Source of the DNA: DALYLB01 sp964468345
Lineage (GTDB): Bacteria; Acidobacteriota; Blastocatellia; RBC074
Reading direction: 5' to 3'
Length of the DNA: 64,000 bases
NCBI GenBank assembly: GCA_964468345.1
Contig: CAYXVZ010000017.1
Coordinates: forward strand, 28,904-92,903
Shown: positions 20,703 through 30,114 of the stretch, in pieces
Position numbering within the stretch: the stretch's first letter is position 1
How the letters are laid out: the number at the start of each line of letters is the position of its first letter
Program-made: the position numbers and the translations under genes
The notes under the pieces: generated by a model
Told to the model about the DNA's origin: nothing
What the model saw: only the letters and a program-made list of their open reading frames with translations
Database searches by the model: none

Positions 20703-22835
20703 ATGATCCCCACCATGGTGAAAAGCTGGAAAATTGGAATTGCAATCGCCGCCCTCTGTCTTGTGCAGGCGCCCGTCACCTCCCGGACGAATAATGAATG
20801 GCCGAGCTACGGCGGCGGCGCGGAAAACACGCACTATTCTCCCCTCAAACAAATCAATCGCGAAAATGTCGCTCATCTCGAAGTCGCCTGGACCTATGAC
20901 ACGGGCGATGTCTTCGAGGGATCGGAGATGCAGTGCAATCCGATCGTCGTGAACGGCGTGCTTTATGGGACGTCGCCGAAGATGCGCGTCTTCGCGCTGG
21001 ATGCCGCGACCGGCAGGGAAAAATGGAGCTTCGATCCGAACGAAGGGCGGCGTGTGCTCGGCAAGCCCCGCAATCGCGGCCTCACCTATTGGGAAGCGGG
21101 CGGCGAAGCGCGGATCTTCTTCGGGCATCAGAATACGCTGTACGCGCTCGATGCGAATACGGGCCTGCCGGCAAAAAGCTTCGGCACGGACGGCCGCGTG
21201 GATCTGCGCGAAGGCCTGGGCCGCGATGCGAAAGATTTATCCGTCGGCCTGTCCACGCCCGGCGTGATTTATAAAGACCTCTTGATCATCGGCAGCATCG
21301 TCAGCGAAACGCTGCCCGCCGCGCCGGGGCACATTCGCGCCTATGACGCGCGAACGGGCAAGATGCGATGGATCTTTCACACGATCCCGCAGCCCGGCGA
21401 ATTCGGCTATGACACCTGGCCGAAAGACGCTTATCAATACATCGGCGGCGCGAACGATTGGAGCGGCCTCGCGCTCGATGAAAAGCGCGGCCTGGTTTTC
21501 GCCCCGACGGGCTCGGCGACGTATGACTTTTATGGCGCGAACCGGCACGGCGACAACCTGTTCGCGAATACGCTGCTTTGCCTGGATGCGAACACGGGCA
21601 AGCGAAAATGGCACTTTCAGACGGTGCGGCACGATCTGTGGGATCGCGATCTGCCGGCCGCGCCGGCCCTGGTGACGATTACGCGCAACGGCCGCCGCGT
21701 CGATGCGGTGGCGCAGATCACCAAGTCCGGACACATTTTTGTTTTCGAGCGCGAGACGGGAAAGCCCGTCTTTCCGATCGAGTATCGCAAGGTTTCGACG
21801 GCGGGCGTCGATGGCGAGCAGCTCGCCGACACGCAGCCCTTTCCGATGCTGCCGCCGCCGGTCGCGCGGCAGATCATGACCGAAGAGATGATCACGCGCC
21901 GCACGCCTGAGGCGCATGCGGCGGCGCTCGAACGGTTTCGAAAGCTGCGCAGCGTCGGGCAGTTCGATCCGCCCGGCTTTCAGGGGAGCATCGTGCTGCC
22001 GGGCTTCGACGGCGGGCCGGGCTGGGGCGGCGCGGCCTTCGATTTCGCCAGCAATCGTTTGATCGTCAATTCCAGCGAAGTCCCATGCATTCTGCGGCTC
22101 GTCGAACGGCCGCGCGCCAAAAACGAAACCACGGCGCGAACGCTCTATGACCGCAATTGCGCCAGTTGCCACGGCAAGGATCTGGCGGGCAGTCCGCCGG
22201 AGTTTCCCGCGCTGACCAACCTGGGCCGAAAGTACAAAGACGCCGAATTGCAGACGATGATTCGCAACGGCCAGGGGCGCATGCCGGGCTTTTCGGCGCT
22301 GGGCGCGGAGACGATTCAGGCGCTCGCCCGCTTTCTGCTGACGGGCGAAGATGGCAAAATTACGATCGCTTCGAAAAACATCTCTCCAATCGAACAGAAG
22401 TACGCGATGGATGGATACAACCGCTTTCTCGATGCGGAAGGCTATCCGGCGATCACGCCGCCGTGGGGGACGCTCAATGCGGTCGATCTCAACACGGGCA
22501 AAATCGCATGGCAGATTCCTTTCGGCGAGCATCCGGAGCTTGTGGCCAAGGGCGTTCGCGACACGGGAAGCTGGAATTACGGCGGCCCGATCGTGACGGC
22601 CGGCGGAGTCATTTTCATCGGGGCGACGAATTACGATAAGAAATTCCGTGCCTTCGATATCGCTACGGGCAAAATGCTGTGGGAAACGGTGCTGCCCGCG
22701 GCGGGCAATGCGACGCCTTCGACCTATCAGGCGGGCGGCCGCCAGTTCGTCGTCATCGCCGCCGGCGGCGGCAAGCGCGGCGGCGCTTCGGGCGGAAAAT
22801 ATGTGGCTTTCGCGCTTCCGCAGCGGGGGACGTAA
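20703..22835 (+). CDS. PQQ-dependent dehydrogenase with inserted cytochrome c domain
   Basis: 710 residues with a signal peptide; an ATG at 20715 is an equally possible start. The beta-propeller has repeated tryptophan-docking motifs (HLEVAWTYDTGD, DAATGREKWSFDP, DANTGKRKWHFQTV, DLNTGKIAWQIPFGE, DIATGKMLWETVLPA). A mono-haem cytochrome c domain lies inside the propeller: CASCHGKDLAG at about residues 486-496 with the axial Met in GRMPGF. This resembles quinoprotein alcohol/glucose dehydrogenases. It probably oxidises a sugar or alcohol in the periplasm and passes electrons through the haem. The second PQQ subfamily marker, a Cys-Cys pair, is not evident. Confidence 0.88.
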   Translation: MIPTMVKSWKIGIAIAALCLVQAPVTSRTNNEWPSYGGGAENTHYSPLKQINRENVAHLEVAWTYDTGDVFEGSEMQCNPIVVNGVLYGTSPKMRVFALDAATGREKWSFDPNEGRRVLGKPRNRGLTYWEAGGEARIFFGHQNTLYALDANTGLPAKSFGTDGRVDLREGLGRDAKDLSVGLSTPGVIYKDLLIIGSIVSETLPAAPGHIRAYDARTGKMRWIFHTIPQPGEFGYDTWPKDAYQYIGGANDWSGLALDEKRGLVFAPTGSATYDFYGANRHGDNLFANTLLCLDANTGKRKWHFQTVRHDLWDRDLPAAPALVTITRNGRRVDAVAQITKSGHIFVFERETGKPVFPIEYRKVSTAGVDGEQLADTQPFPMLPPPVARQIMTEEMITRRTPEAHAAALERFRKLRSVGQFDPPGFQGSIVLPGFDGGPGWGGAAFDFASNRLIVNSSEVPCILRLVERPRAKNETTARTLYDRNCASCHGKDLAGSPPEFPALTNLGRKYKDAELQTMIRNGQGRMPGFSALGAETIQALARFLLTGEDGKITIASKNISPIEQKYAMDGYNRFLDAEGYPAITPPWGTLNAVDLNTGKIAWQIPFGEHPELVAKGVRDTGSWNYGGPIVTAGGVIFIGATNYDKKFRAFDIATGKMLWETVLPAAGNATPSTYQAGGRQFVVIAAGGGKRGGASGGKYVAFALPQRGT

Positions 22836-22856
22836 GTAAATGCGAGTTGGCTTATG

Positions 22857-23001
22857 TGTCCCGCAGGGACAACGCGAATTTAGGCAGGCCGTTTACGGCC
22901 TGCAGCAGCCTCGAACCGTCCCGATGGGACGGTGAAAATTTCAACAAAGGATTCAGGCCGTAAACGGCCTGCCTAAATTCACCTTGTCCCTCCGGGACAA
23001 T
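22857..23001. repeat. Nested inverted repeat (GTCCC-N-GGGAC and GGCAGGCCGTTTACGGCCTGC words)
   Basis: TGTCCCGCAGGGACA and TTTAGGCAGGCCGTTTACGGCCTG on the left are mirrored by CAGGCCGTAAACGGCCTGCC and TTGTCCCTCCGGGACAA on the right, with CCGTCCCGATGGGACGG in the middle. Each word is itself palindromic. A second member of the family is at 46018-46200. Confidence 0.85.
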
Positions 23002-23040
23002 TGAGAAACCCAATCGCCATCCGGGGACGAAAGAATTTTC

Positions 23041-24585
23041 ATGGCAAGCAGTTTTCTGTCATCCCGCCTTTGGTGCAGGTTCCCAACCTGCACCATCGCC
23101 GCGAAAGATCCCTTGAAGCCCAGAGAAAAGAGGCGCCATGTGGCGCAGGTTGGGAACCTGCACCACATCGGAGATTGCATTCGCCAGGGCGCGATCTGCC
23201 GAACGATCCTTTGCCTTGTGCTGCTGGTTTTTTCCGCCTTCGCTCAGACGCTGCCCGACCTTCCCGCCGTCGCCTTCGATAATTTCGAACCCGAGATTCG
23301 CGAGCAGGTGCGCAAGGCATATGGCGATGCCCAGGCGAAGCCGCGCGACGCGCAGGCGAACGGCTGGCTGGGCATGACGCTGCATACGTATGAGCAATAT
23401 GACTTCGCGGCCATTTGTTATGAACGCGCGCAGGCGTTGGCCCCGAAGGAATTTCGCTGGTCCTATTACCTTGGTATCGTGCGGGCTGAACTCGGAAAGG
23501 CCCGGGAAGCCGCAATGGCCTTCCAGACCGCGCTTGCCTTGCAGTCCGATCATCTGCCCGCGGAACTTCGCCTGGCCGAATCCTTGCTCGCCGATGGACA
23601 GCTCGATGAAAGCCGCCGGCATTACGATGCGATCGCCAAACGCAATGCGAACATCGCGCAGACGGCTTATGGCCTCGGGCGGATTGCTTCGGCGAAGGGC
23701 GATAACGCCGCGGCCGTTGCTCATTATCAAAAGGCATTGGCCCTGTTCGCCGAATACGGCGCGGCCCATTACGCGCTCGGGATGGCGCTGCGCGATCAGG
23801 GGAAGACGGCCGAAGCGCAGGAACACCTCTTGAAATCGCAGCAACTGAAGCTCTCGCGGCCGACGCTGGATGATCCGTTGATCGTATCGATCGCCGAGAT
23901 GAATGCCGGCGCGTCGATGCACCTCAAGCGCGGCGCGATGCTCGAATCCGCCGGCAAGCTCCCCGAATCGATCGACGAACATGAACGCGCGCTGGAGATC
24001 AATCCCTGGCTCGTGCAGGCCCACATCAATCTGATTTCGCTTTATGGCCGCGGCGGGCAGATGGAAAAGGCCGAGAAACATTATCAGGCCGCGATGGCGA
24101 TCAATCCTGATCTGCCGGATATTCATTACAACTACGGCGTCTTGCTCGTGATGCAGGAACGCGCGGAAGAAGCCGGCAAAGCCTTTCGCCAATGCCTGCA
24201 ACTCAACCCTTATTACGCCGAAGCGAATTATAACTACGCCGTGCTGATCGAACGGCAGGGCAAGCTGGACGAAGCCGCAACCCATTATCGAAAGGCCATC
24301 GACAACAAACCGGCCTATCGCGCGGCCCGCTTCTCTCTGGGCCGCATTCTAGTGCACCAGGAAAAATACGCCGAAGCCATTGCCCAGTTCGAGCAGACGC
24401 TCACGCCCGAGGACGCCGACACGCCGCGCAATACCTATGCGCTCGGGGCGACCTACATTCGCATGGGCAATCGCCCAAAGGGCATCGAGGTATTGCGAGA
24501 AGCGCTCAAACGCGCGCAGGCCATGGGACAGGTACAGATTGCGGCAAGCATCGAGCGGGATTTGAAATTGCTGACGGAAAAATAA
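23041..24585 (+). CDS. TPR-repeat protein, probably exported
   Basis: The open frame gives 514 residues, but the first ~50 are encoded by intergenic repeat DNA (palindrome GGTGCAGGTTCCCAACCTGC), so the true start is probably later, for example the GTG at 23140. A likely signal sequence ICRTILCLVLLVFSAFAQT ends near residue 70. The remainder is a solenoid of TPRs (for example YYLGIVRAELGKAREAAMAFQ, NYGVLLVMQERAEEAGKAFRQ, YAVLIERQGKLDEAATHYRKA). It precedes the CRTAC1 gene, an association common in Acidobacteriota and Planctomycetes. Probably a periplasmic or surface scaffold. Confidence 0.75.
   Translation: MASSFLSSRLWCRFPTCTIAAKDPLKPREKRRHVAQVGNLHHIGDCIRQGAICRTILCLVLLVFSAFAQTLPDLPAVAFDNFEPEIREQVRKAYGDAQAKPRDAQANGWLGMTLHTYEQYDFAAICYERAQALAPKEFRWSYYLGIVRAELGKAREAAMAFQTALALQSDHLPAELRLAESLLADGQLDESRRHYDAIAKRNANIAQTAYGLGRIASAKGDNAAAVAHYQKALALFAEYGAAHYALGMALRDQGKTAEAQEHLLKSQQLKLSRPTLDDPLIVSIAEMNAGASMHLKRGAMLESAGKLPESIDEHERALEINPWLVQAHINLISLYGRGGQMEKAEKHYQAAMAINPDLPDIHYNYGVLLVMQERAEEAGKAFRQCLQLNPYYAEANYNYAVLIERQGKLDEAATHYRKAIDNKPAYRAARFSLGRILVHQEKYAEAIAQFEQTLTPEDADTPRNTYALGATYIRMGNRPKGIEVLREALKRAQAMGQVQIAASIERDLKLLTEK
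23072..23163. repeat. Two palindromes GTGCAGGTT(CCC/GGG)AACCTGCAC
   Basis: Copies at 23072-23094 and 23143-23163 are each self-complementary and also opposite in centre (TTCCCAA versus TTGGGAA), so they can pair with themselves or each other. They overlap the annotated 5' end of the TPR gene. Confidence 0.75.
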
Positions 24586-24620
24586 TCATCAATATTCCAC
24601 GGGCGAAGGCATGTTTTTTT

Positions 24621-24781
24621 CATCCACGAAGTCACACGAAGAAACACGAAGCGGGAAAGGGAGAGCGGGGGAGCGGGAGAGCGGGGGAGCGAAGACTGAC
24701 CGGCTCCCCAAAATCTCCCACTCTCCCGCTCCCTCTCTCCCTCCCACTTCCTTCGTGCCTCTTCGTGTGACTTCGTGGATG
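24621..24781. repeat. 160-bp inverted repeat combining ACGAAG and GGGAGAGCGG words
   Basis: CATCCACGAAGTCACACGAA and repeated GGGAGAGCGGGGGAGCG words on the left are matched by CTCTCCCGCTCCC words and TTCGTGTGACTTCGTGGATG on the right. The last bases of the right arm supply the ATG of the CRTAC1 gene (24779). Confidence 0.85.
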
Positions 24782-26479
24782 ATTCCGTTTTTCTTCTGCC
24801 TTTTGATTCCGGCAGGATTTGCCGCGGAGCCCTTGTTCCGCGACGCGACCGAATCGTCCGGGGTGCGCTTTCATCATTTCACCGGCGCGACAGGCGAGTA
24901 TTACATGCCCGAGATTATGGGCGCGGGCTGCGCGCTTTTCGATTATGACCGGGATGGCGATCTCGATGTCTTTCTCGTGCAGGGGATGCTGCTCGATGAA
25001 AAGAAGGCGATGAAGGATGCGAAATATCCCGTGCCCGCGAACTGGAAGCCCGGGCACCGGCTCTTTCGCAATGAACTCGTTCCGAGCGGAAAGCTGAGTT
25101 TCACCGACGTCAGCGAAAAGGCGGGCGTGAACCTCGTCAGTTTCGGGATGGGCGCGGCGGTCGGCGACATCGAAAACGACGGCGATCTCGATTTATTCGT
25201 ATCGAACCTCGGCCCTGATTTTCTGTTTCGCAACAACGGCAACGGCACGTTCACGGAAATCGGCAAACAGGCGGGCGTGGACGATCCGCGCTGGTCATCG
25301 AGCGCGGCGTTTCTGGATTATGACCTGGATGGCGATCTCGATCTGTATGTCACGAACTATGTCGATTTCACGGTCAGGAGCAACAAAGCCTGTTATGCCT
25401 CGACGGGCGAGCGCGATTACTGCACGCCGCGGGCGTATCGGCCGGTCCCGGACCGGCTCTTTCGCAATGAGGGAACTGGCGGCTTCAAAGAGATCTCGAC
25501 CGAAGCCGGGATTGCGGGTGTCGCCGGACCGGGCCTGGGCGTGACCTGCGCGGATTTCAATGAGGACGGATGGCCTGATATTTATGTTGCGAATGACGGG
25601 GCAGCTAATTTATTGTGGATCAATCAAAGAAACGGAACATTCATAGAAAATGGGCTGCTGGCTGGGGTCGCGTTCGGAATGGACGGAATGGCCCGCGCCG
25701 GAATGGGGGCGACGGCCGGAGATTTCGATAATGATGGAGATCCCGACCTGCTCGTCACAAATCTGACACGGGAAGGCAGTACGTTGTTCCGGAATCTCTC
25801 GCGGCAGGGACGGCGAGGCGATTTCCAGGATGTATCCGATGCATTTAACATCACAAAATTAAGCATTCGCTCGACAGGCTTCGGTGTTGGCTGGTTCGAC
25901 TATGACAACGACGGCTGGCTCGATCTGTTTGCCGCGAATGGCGCTGTCACAATTATTCCTGCGATGAAAGGCCAACCCTACCCTTTCGAACAGGAAAACC
26001 AACTTTTCCACAATGAAGGAGAAAAGGGCGGCTTTCGCGAAATCACAGGCGCGGAAGATCCGACCCTGCGATTGCGCGAAGTCAGTCGCGGAGTTGCCTT
26101 TGGCGACCTGGACAATGACGGCGATCTCGACCTCCTCGTGTCGAATAACAATGGCCCGGCGAGACTGTTATCGAATGAAGCCGGGAACAAAGGGCATTGG
26201 TTGATGCTGCACCTGGAAGGCGTGAAGGCAAATCGGGATGGCATCGGCGCGCTGGTCGCTGTCCATCGGCAGGGACAGAAGCCGCTCTGGCGGCAGGTCC
26301 GCACTGATGGCAGCTATTTGAGCGCCAGCGATTCACGCGTTCATTTCGGATTGCATTCATCGGCCGCCCTCGACCGCATCAGCGTTCGTTGGCCGGGTGG
26401 CGAAGAAGAAAGCTGGGATGGAATCAAAGCTGACCGGATTCACAAGCTCCGGCAGCATTCAGGGAAGAAAAGGAATTGA
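24779..26479 (+). CDS. CRTAC1-family protein (FG-GAP/VCBS propeller with ASPIC/UnbV domain)
   Basis: 566 residues from the ATG at 24779. The frame extends to 24611, but that part is repeat DNA and the signal peptide MIPFFFCLLIPAGFAAEP begins at 24779. A seven-bladed FG-GAP propeller is visible as repeated Asp-rich calcium loops (DYDRDGDLDVFLV, DIENDGDLDLFV, DYDLDGDLDLYV, DFNEDGWPDIYV, DFDNDGDPDLLV, DYDNDGWLDLFA, DLDNDGDLDLLV). The ASPIC/UnbV domain ends the protein (GALVAVHRQGQ, GSYLSASDSRVHFGL, ISVRWPGGEEESW). Likely secreted or on the surface; role unknown but commonly paired with TPR proteins, as here. Confidence 0.9.
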   Translation: MIPFFFCLLIPAGFAAEPLFRDATESSGVRFHHFTGATGEYYMPEIMGAGCALFDYDRDGDLDVFLVQGMLLDEKKAMKDAKYPVPANWKPGHRLFRNELVPSGKLSFTDVSEKAGVNLVSFGMGAAVGDIENDGDLDLFVSNLGPDFLFRNNGNGTFTEIGKQAGVDDPRWSSSAAFLDYDLDGDLDLYVTNYVDFTVRSNKACYASTGERDYCTPRAYRPVPDRLFRNEGTGGFKEISTEAGIAGVAGPGLGVTCADFNEDGWPDIYVANDGAANLLWINQRNGTFIENGLLAGVAFGMDGMARAGMGATAGDFDNDGDPDLLVTNLTREGSTLFRNLSRQGRRGDFQDVSDAFNITKLSIRSTGFGVGWFDYDNDGWLDLFAANGAVTIIPAMKGQPYPFEQENQLFHNEGEKGGFREITGAEDPTLRLREVSRGVAFGDLDNDGDLDLLVSNNNGPARLLSNEAGNKGHWLMLHLEGVKANRDGIGALVAVHRQGQKPLWRQVRTDGSYLSASDSRVHFGLHSSAALDRISVRWPGGEEESWDGIKADRIHKLRQHSGKKRN

Positions 26480-26490
26480 GTTTTGGGGAG

Positions 26491-26654
26491 TACCGAGAAG
26501 TCCAGGAAAGTCTAGAGAAGTCTCGGGAAGTCTAGAGAAGTCTGGGGAAGTCTGGAGAGAGGTTATTTAACCTTCTTCGGACTTCTCTAGACTTCTCTAG
26601 ACTTCCCGAGACTTCTCTAGACTTCCCGAGACTTCCCGCGAACTCCCCAGAGAC
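26491..26654. repeat. Inverted repeat built of 10-nt units (AAGTCT family)
   Basis: Left arm units such as TCTAGAGAAG and TCTCGGGAAG recur every 10 nt. After GAGGTTATTTAACCTTC the right arm repeats ACTTCTCTAG/ACTTCCCGAG in the same 10-nt register. It occupies the gap before the second TonB receptor. Confidence 0.85.
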
Positions 26655-26699
26655 TCCCAACAAATATATAACCAGCAATCATCATCAACCGGAGGAGCT

Positions 26700-29600
26700 A
26701 TGAAACTCGTTAAGGGAGTTTGCCTGGCAATGCTTGCTCTCGTCTGCACCTGGTCACAGGTAAGCGGGCAGGCAATCAAGGGATCGTTGCTCGGCACCAT
26801 TACGGATTCGAACGGCGCGGCCGCCGCGGGCGCAACCGTGACCGCGACGGAAGTTCGCACCAACATTACCGTCACGACAACAGCCAACACGGACGGAAAT
26901 TATTTTTTCGCCAACATCAAGGACGGCGTCTATCGCGTCGAAGCCACACTCAAGGGATTTAAAAAGGTGGTTCGCGAAAACGTCGACGTTGCCGTCAACA
27001 CGACCATTCGCGTGGATCTGACGCTGCAAGTGGGCGAAGTCAGCGAAGTCGTCAACATCGAGGCGAGCGCCGCGCCGCTGCTGCAAACCGACCGCGCGGA
27101 TACGGGCCGCCTGCTTGAAACCAAACAGGTGGCGGAACTGCCGCTCGGCTTCAACCGGAATTTTCAGGGCCTGCTCGTGACGGTGCCGGGCGCGACGCGG
27201 CCTTCGCGTCCGCACTCTGAGTTTTTCAATCCGCAGGATAGTCTCGAATCCAAGGTCAACGGTCAGTCGCGCCTTTCGAACAACTTCATGATCGAGGGCG
27301 TCGACAACAATCATAAATCGGGCCTGCTGACGGTGCTGATTCCGGCGGCGGATGCCATCGAAACCGTCAGCGTGACGACCAGCAATTTCGACGCGGAACT
27401 CGGCCGCGCGGGCGGCGCGGTCAGCTCCGTGACGATCAAGTCGGGCACGAACGATCTGCATGGCAGCGTCTGGTTTTTCGGCAACAACGAGAACACCCGC
27501 GCGCGCGATTATTTCACCGGCAATCGTGCTCCGACGCGTTATCGCCAGGTGGGATTCACGGTCGGCGGCCCGATCATCAAAAACAAACTGTTTTATTTCG
27601 GCGATTATCAATATACAAACGACAAGCTCGGCAAAGTCAATCGCCACGTGATCCCGATTCCGGAATGGCGGACGGGCAATTTCAGCGGCGTGACGACCCG
27701 GGTCTTTGATCCGACCACGGGCAATGCCGATGGGACGGGCCGCACCCAGTTCGCGAACAACACGATTCCGGTCAACCGCATCAGCCCGATCGCACAGCGG
27801 CTGCTGGCTTTTTTGCCGGCGCCGAATGTGCCGGGCGCTCCGCTGGGCACGCCGAACTTCGTGGTCAACACGGTTCGTGAGCGCACCACGCATTCGATGG
27901 ATGCGAAGGTGAACTACAACCTCACCGAAAAGAATGCCTTTGCGGTCCGGTTCAGCTATCAACAGCCGAAGCTCTTCGATCCGGGCTCGTATGGAATTTA
28001 CGGCGGACCCGCCAACGGCGGTTTTGCGGGCAGCGGAACGCAGGATGTCATCAGCTCCGCCGTGAACTACACGCGCACGTTCAGCCCGAGCCTGATTCTA
28101 GAAACACGCTTCGGCGTCAACTGGTATCAGAATATTGCGGTCACGCAGGCGGCGGGTCTGAAGACGTCGGAGGAGGTCGGCATTCGGGGCGTCAACGTAG
28201 ACGAGCAATCGTCCGGCCTGACGCTGATCCAGGTCAACGGATTTTCCAATCCGATGCTCGGCTTTTCGCCGAGCCTGCCCTGGGATCGCGGCGAAACGAC
28301 GTCGATCTTTGCGGGAACGCTCACGAAATTGCGGGGCAACCATACCTTCAAATTTGGCGGCGAATACCGGCAGAATCGCGATTTTCTGTTACAGGTGCAG
28401 GATAACGGCGGAACGCGCGGCCGTTATATCTTCGGCGGCGCGCAAACCGCGATTCCCGGCGACAGCGCCGCGATCAACGGACTCGCCAATGCCTTCGCTT
28501 CTTTCCTGCTCGATGTGCCCGGCAGCATCGGGCGCGACCTGACGGTGATCGATCAGCCGGGAACCCGTCACAAGGCCTTCTTCACCTTCTTCAACGACAA
28601 GTGGCAGGTGACCAAGAAGCTGACCCTCGACCTGGGCTTGCGGCATGAGTTTTATGCGCCGCATACGGGCATCGAAACCAAGGGCGGCCTGTCGAATTAC
28701 AACACCGCCACAAACACGCTGGAAGTCACCGGGTTCGGCGATATTCCGGATAACGTCGGCGTTCGGCAGTATTACTGGAACTTCGCGCCGCGTCTCGGCG
28801 CGGCCTATCGCTTCACCGATCGGACCGTCATTCGCGCCGGTTTCGGGACGAGCATCATTCCGTTCCCGGATAACCGCTATGCATTCAACTTCCCGGTCAA
28901 ACAGAACAACCAGTTCAATCCGGCCAATCAGTTCGCGGCGGCCGGAGCGATGTCCGTGGGGCTGCCGGCGCCGCAGGTCTTCAGCGTGCCCAATGACGGC
29001 AAGATTCTGGCGAACACGCCGACCTTGCTCAACCAGGGCTTTTTCACGGTGCCTTCGAACCTGCGCGAAGCCAAGCTGCATTCCTGGAACGTCGCGTTTC
29101 AGCGTGAAATCTTCTGGGGCCTGACGGCAGAGGTCGCCTACGTCGGCAATGTGGGGCGCGGCGTCATCGCGGACTTCAATCTCAACGCGGGCATGACGCC
29201 GGGACAGGACAACGCCGGCCGGCCGTTCTTCCAGCGATTCGGCAAGGTGGCTTCGGTGCAGACGTGGTTCCCGACCGACACGCATTACAATTCGATGCAG
29301 GTCAAGGTCGACCGCCGCTTCAAGAACGGCTTCCTGGTGACGACGTCTTACACGCTGGGCCGTTCGGTGACCTTTTCGGATGACAACGGCGGCGTTTCGA
29401 CGCCGGCCAATCCCGAGTTGAGCAAGGGGCGCGCGGGCTTCGACCGGACCCATATGTTCAACAGCACTTTTGTGTGGGACATTCCCTTCGCGAACAAGCT
29501 GAATGGCATCGCCAAGACGATTTTAGGCGGGTGGCAAATGTCGGGCATCTTCTCGATTCAGTCGGGCACGCCGCTCGACATCCTCGCCGATGCGGCTTCG

Positions 29601-29975
29601 CTGCGCGCGCCGGGCAATACGCAGCGCGCAATCATCAGCGGAACGCCGACGGTGTTGGGGAATCTGGGCCCGCGCGAGTTGTATTTCGATACGACGGCCT
29701 TTACTGCGCCGGCGCCGAATACCTTCAGCCCGGTTCGCCGGAACGATTTCGGCATCAACGGACCGGGATATATCAACCTCGACGGAACCATGATCAAGCG
29801 GTTCAAATTTACCGAACGGATCGGTGGCGAACTCCGCATCGATGCGCTCAACGTGACCAACACGCCGAACTTCACCAACCCGAACACCACGGTGGGCAAC
29901 CCGGCCTTCGGCCAGGTGACCGCGACCATCGGCGGTGAACGGCTGGTGCGGTTCGGTGCGCGGGTGACGTTCTAA
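26700..29975 (+). CDS. TonB-dependent receptor, Oar-like (second copy)
   Basis: 1091 residues behind GGAGGAG, with a signal peptide ending near SGQA. The carboxypeptidase-regulatory domain spans about 25-115 (GSLLGTITDSNGAAAAGATV, GNYFFANIKDGVYRVEATL). The plug has LPLGFNRNFQGLLVTVPGATRP, NNFMIEGVDNNHKSG and VSVTTSNFDAELG. A long barrel ends in VRFGARVTF. It shares architecture with the receptor at 17083 but is clearly diverged, so it probably takes up a different substrate. A Gfo/Idh/MocA oxidoreductase follows on the same strand. Confidence 0.92.
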   Translation: MKLVKGVCLAMLALVCTWSQVSGQAIKGSLLGTITDSNGAAAAGATVTATEVRTNITVTTTANTDGNYFFANIKDGVYRVEATLKGFKKVVRENVDVAVNTTIRVDLTLQVGEVSEVVNIEASAAPLLQTDRADTGRLLETKQVAELPLGFNRNFQGLLVTVPGATRPSRPHSEFFNPQDSLESKVNGQSRLSNNFMIEGVDNNHKSGLLTVLIPAADAIETVSVTTSNFDAELGRAGGAVSSVTIKSGTNDLHGSVWFFGNNENTRARDYFTGNRAPTRYRQVGFTVGGPIIKNKLFYFGDYQYTNDKLGKVNRHVIPIPEWRTGNFSGVTTRVFDPTTGNADGTGRTQFANNTIPVNRISPIAQRLLAFLPAPNVPGAPLGTPNFVVNTVRERTTHSMDAKVNYNLTEKNAFAVRFSYQQPKLFDPGSYGIYGGPANGGFAGSGTQDVISSAVNYTRTFSPSLILETRFGVNWYQNIAVTQAAGLKTSEEVGIRGVNVDEQSSGLTLIQVNGFSNPMLGFSPSLPWDRGETTSIFAGTLTKLRGNHTFKFGGEYRQNRDFLLQVQDNGGTRGRYIFGGAQTAIPGDSAAINGLANAFASFLLDVPGSIGRDLTVIDQPGTRHKAFFTFFNDKWQVTKKLTLDLGLRHEFYAPHTGIETKGGLSNYNTATNTLEVTGFGDIPDNVGVRQYYWNFAPRLGAAYRFTDRTVIRAGFGTSIIPFPDNRYAFNFPVKQNNQFNPANQFAAAGAMSVGLPAPQVFSVPNDGKILANTPTLLNQGFFTVPSNLREAKLHSWNVAFQREIFWGLTAEVAYVGNVGRGVIADFNLNAGMTPGQDNAGRPFFQRFGKVASVQTWFPTDTHYNSMQVKVDRRFKNGFLVTTSYTLGRSVTFSDDNGGVSTPANPELSKGRAGFDRTHMFNSTFVWDIPFANKLNGIAKTILGGWQMSGIFSIQSGTPLDILADAASLRAPGNTQRAIISGTPTVLGNLGPRELYFDTTAFTAPAPNTFSPVRRNDFGINGPGYINLDGTMIKRFKFTERIGGELRIDALNVTNTPNFTNPNTTVGNPAFGQVTATIGGERLVRFGARVTF

Positions 29976-30088
29976 AGTCTAGAGAAGTCTGGGGAAGTCT
30001 AGAAAAGTCTAGGGAAGTCCAGATAAGATTCCCGACTTCTCTAGACTTTTCTAGACTTTTCTAGACTTTTCTAGACTTCCCCAGACTC
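29976..30088. repeat. Inverted repeat built of 10-nt units (AAGTCT family)
   Basis: The first unit begins directly at the receptor stop codon. Left units AGAAAAGTCT-like, right units CTAGACTTTT, both at 10-nt spacing, around the centre AAGATTCCCG. It ends about 27 bp before the oxidoreductase start. Confidence 0.85.
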
Positions 30089-30114
30089 TTCAAAACCACA
30101 AGAGAGGATTCAGC

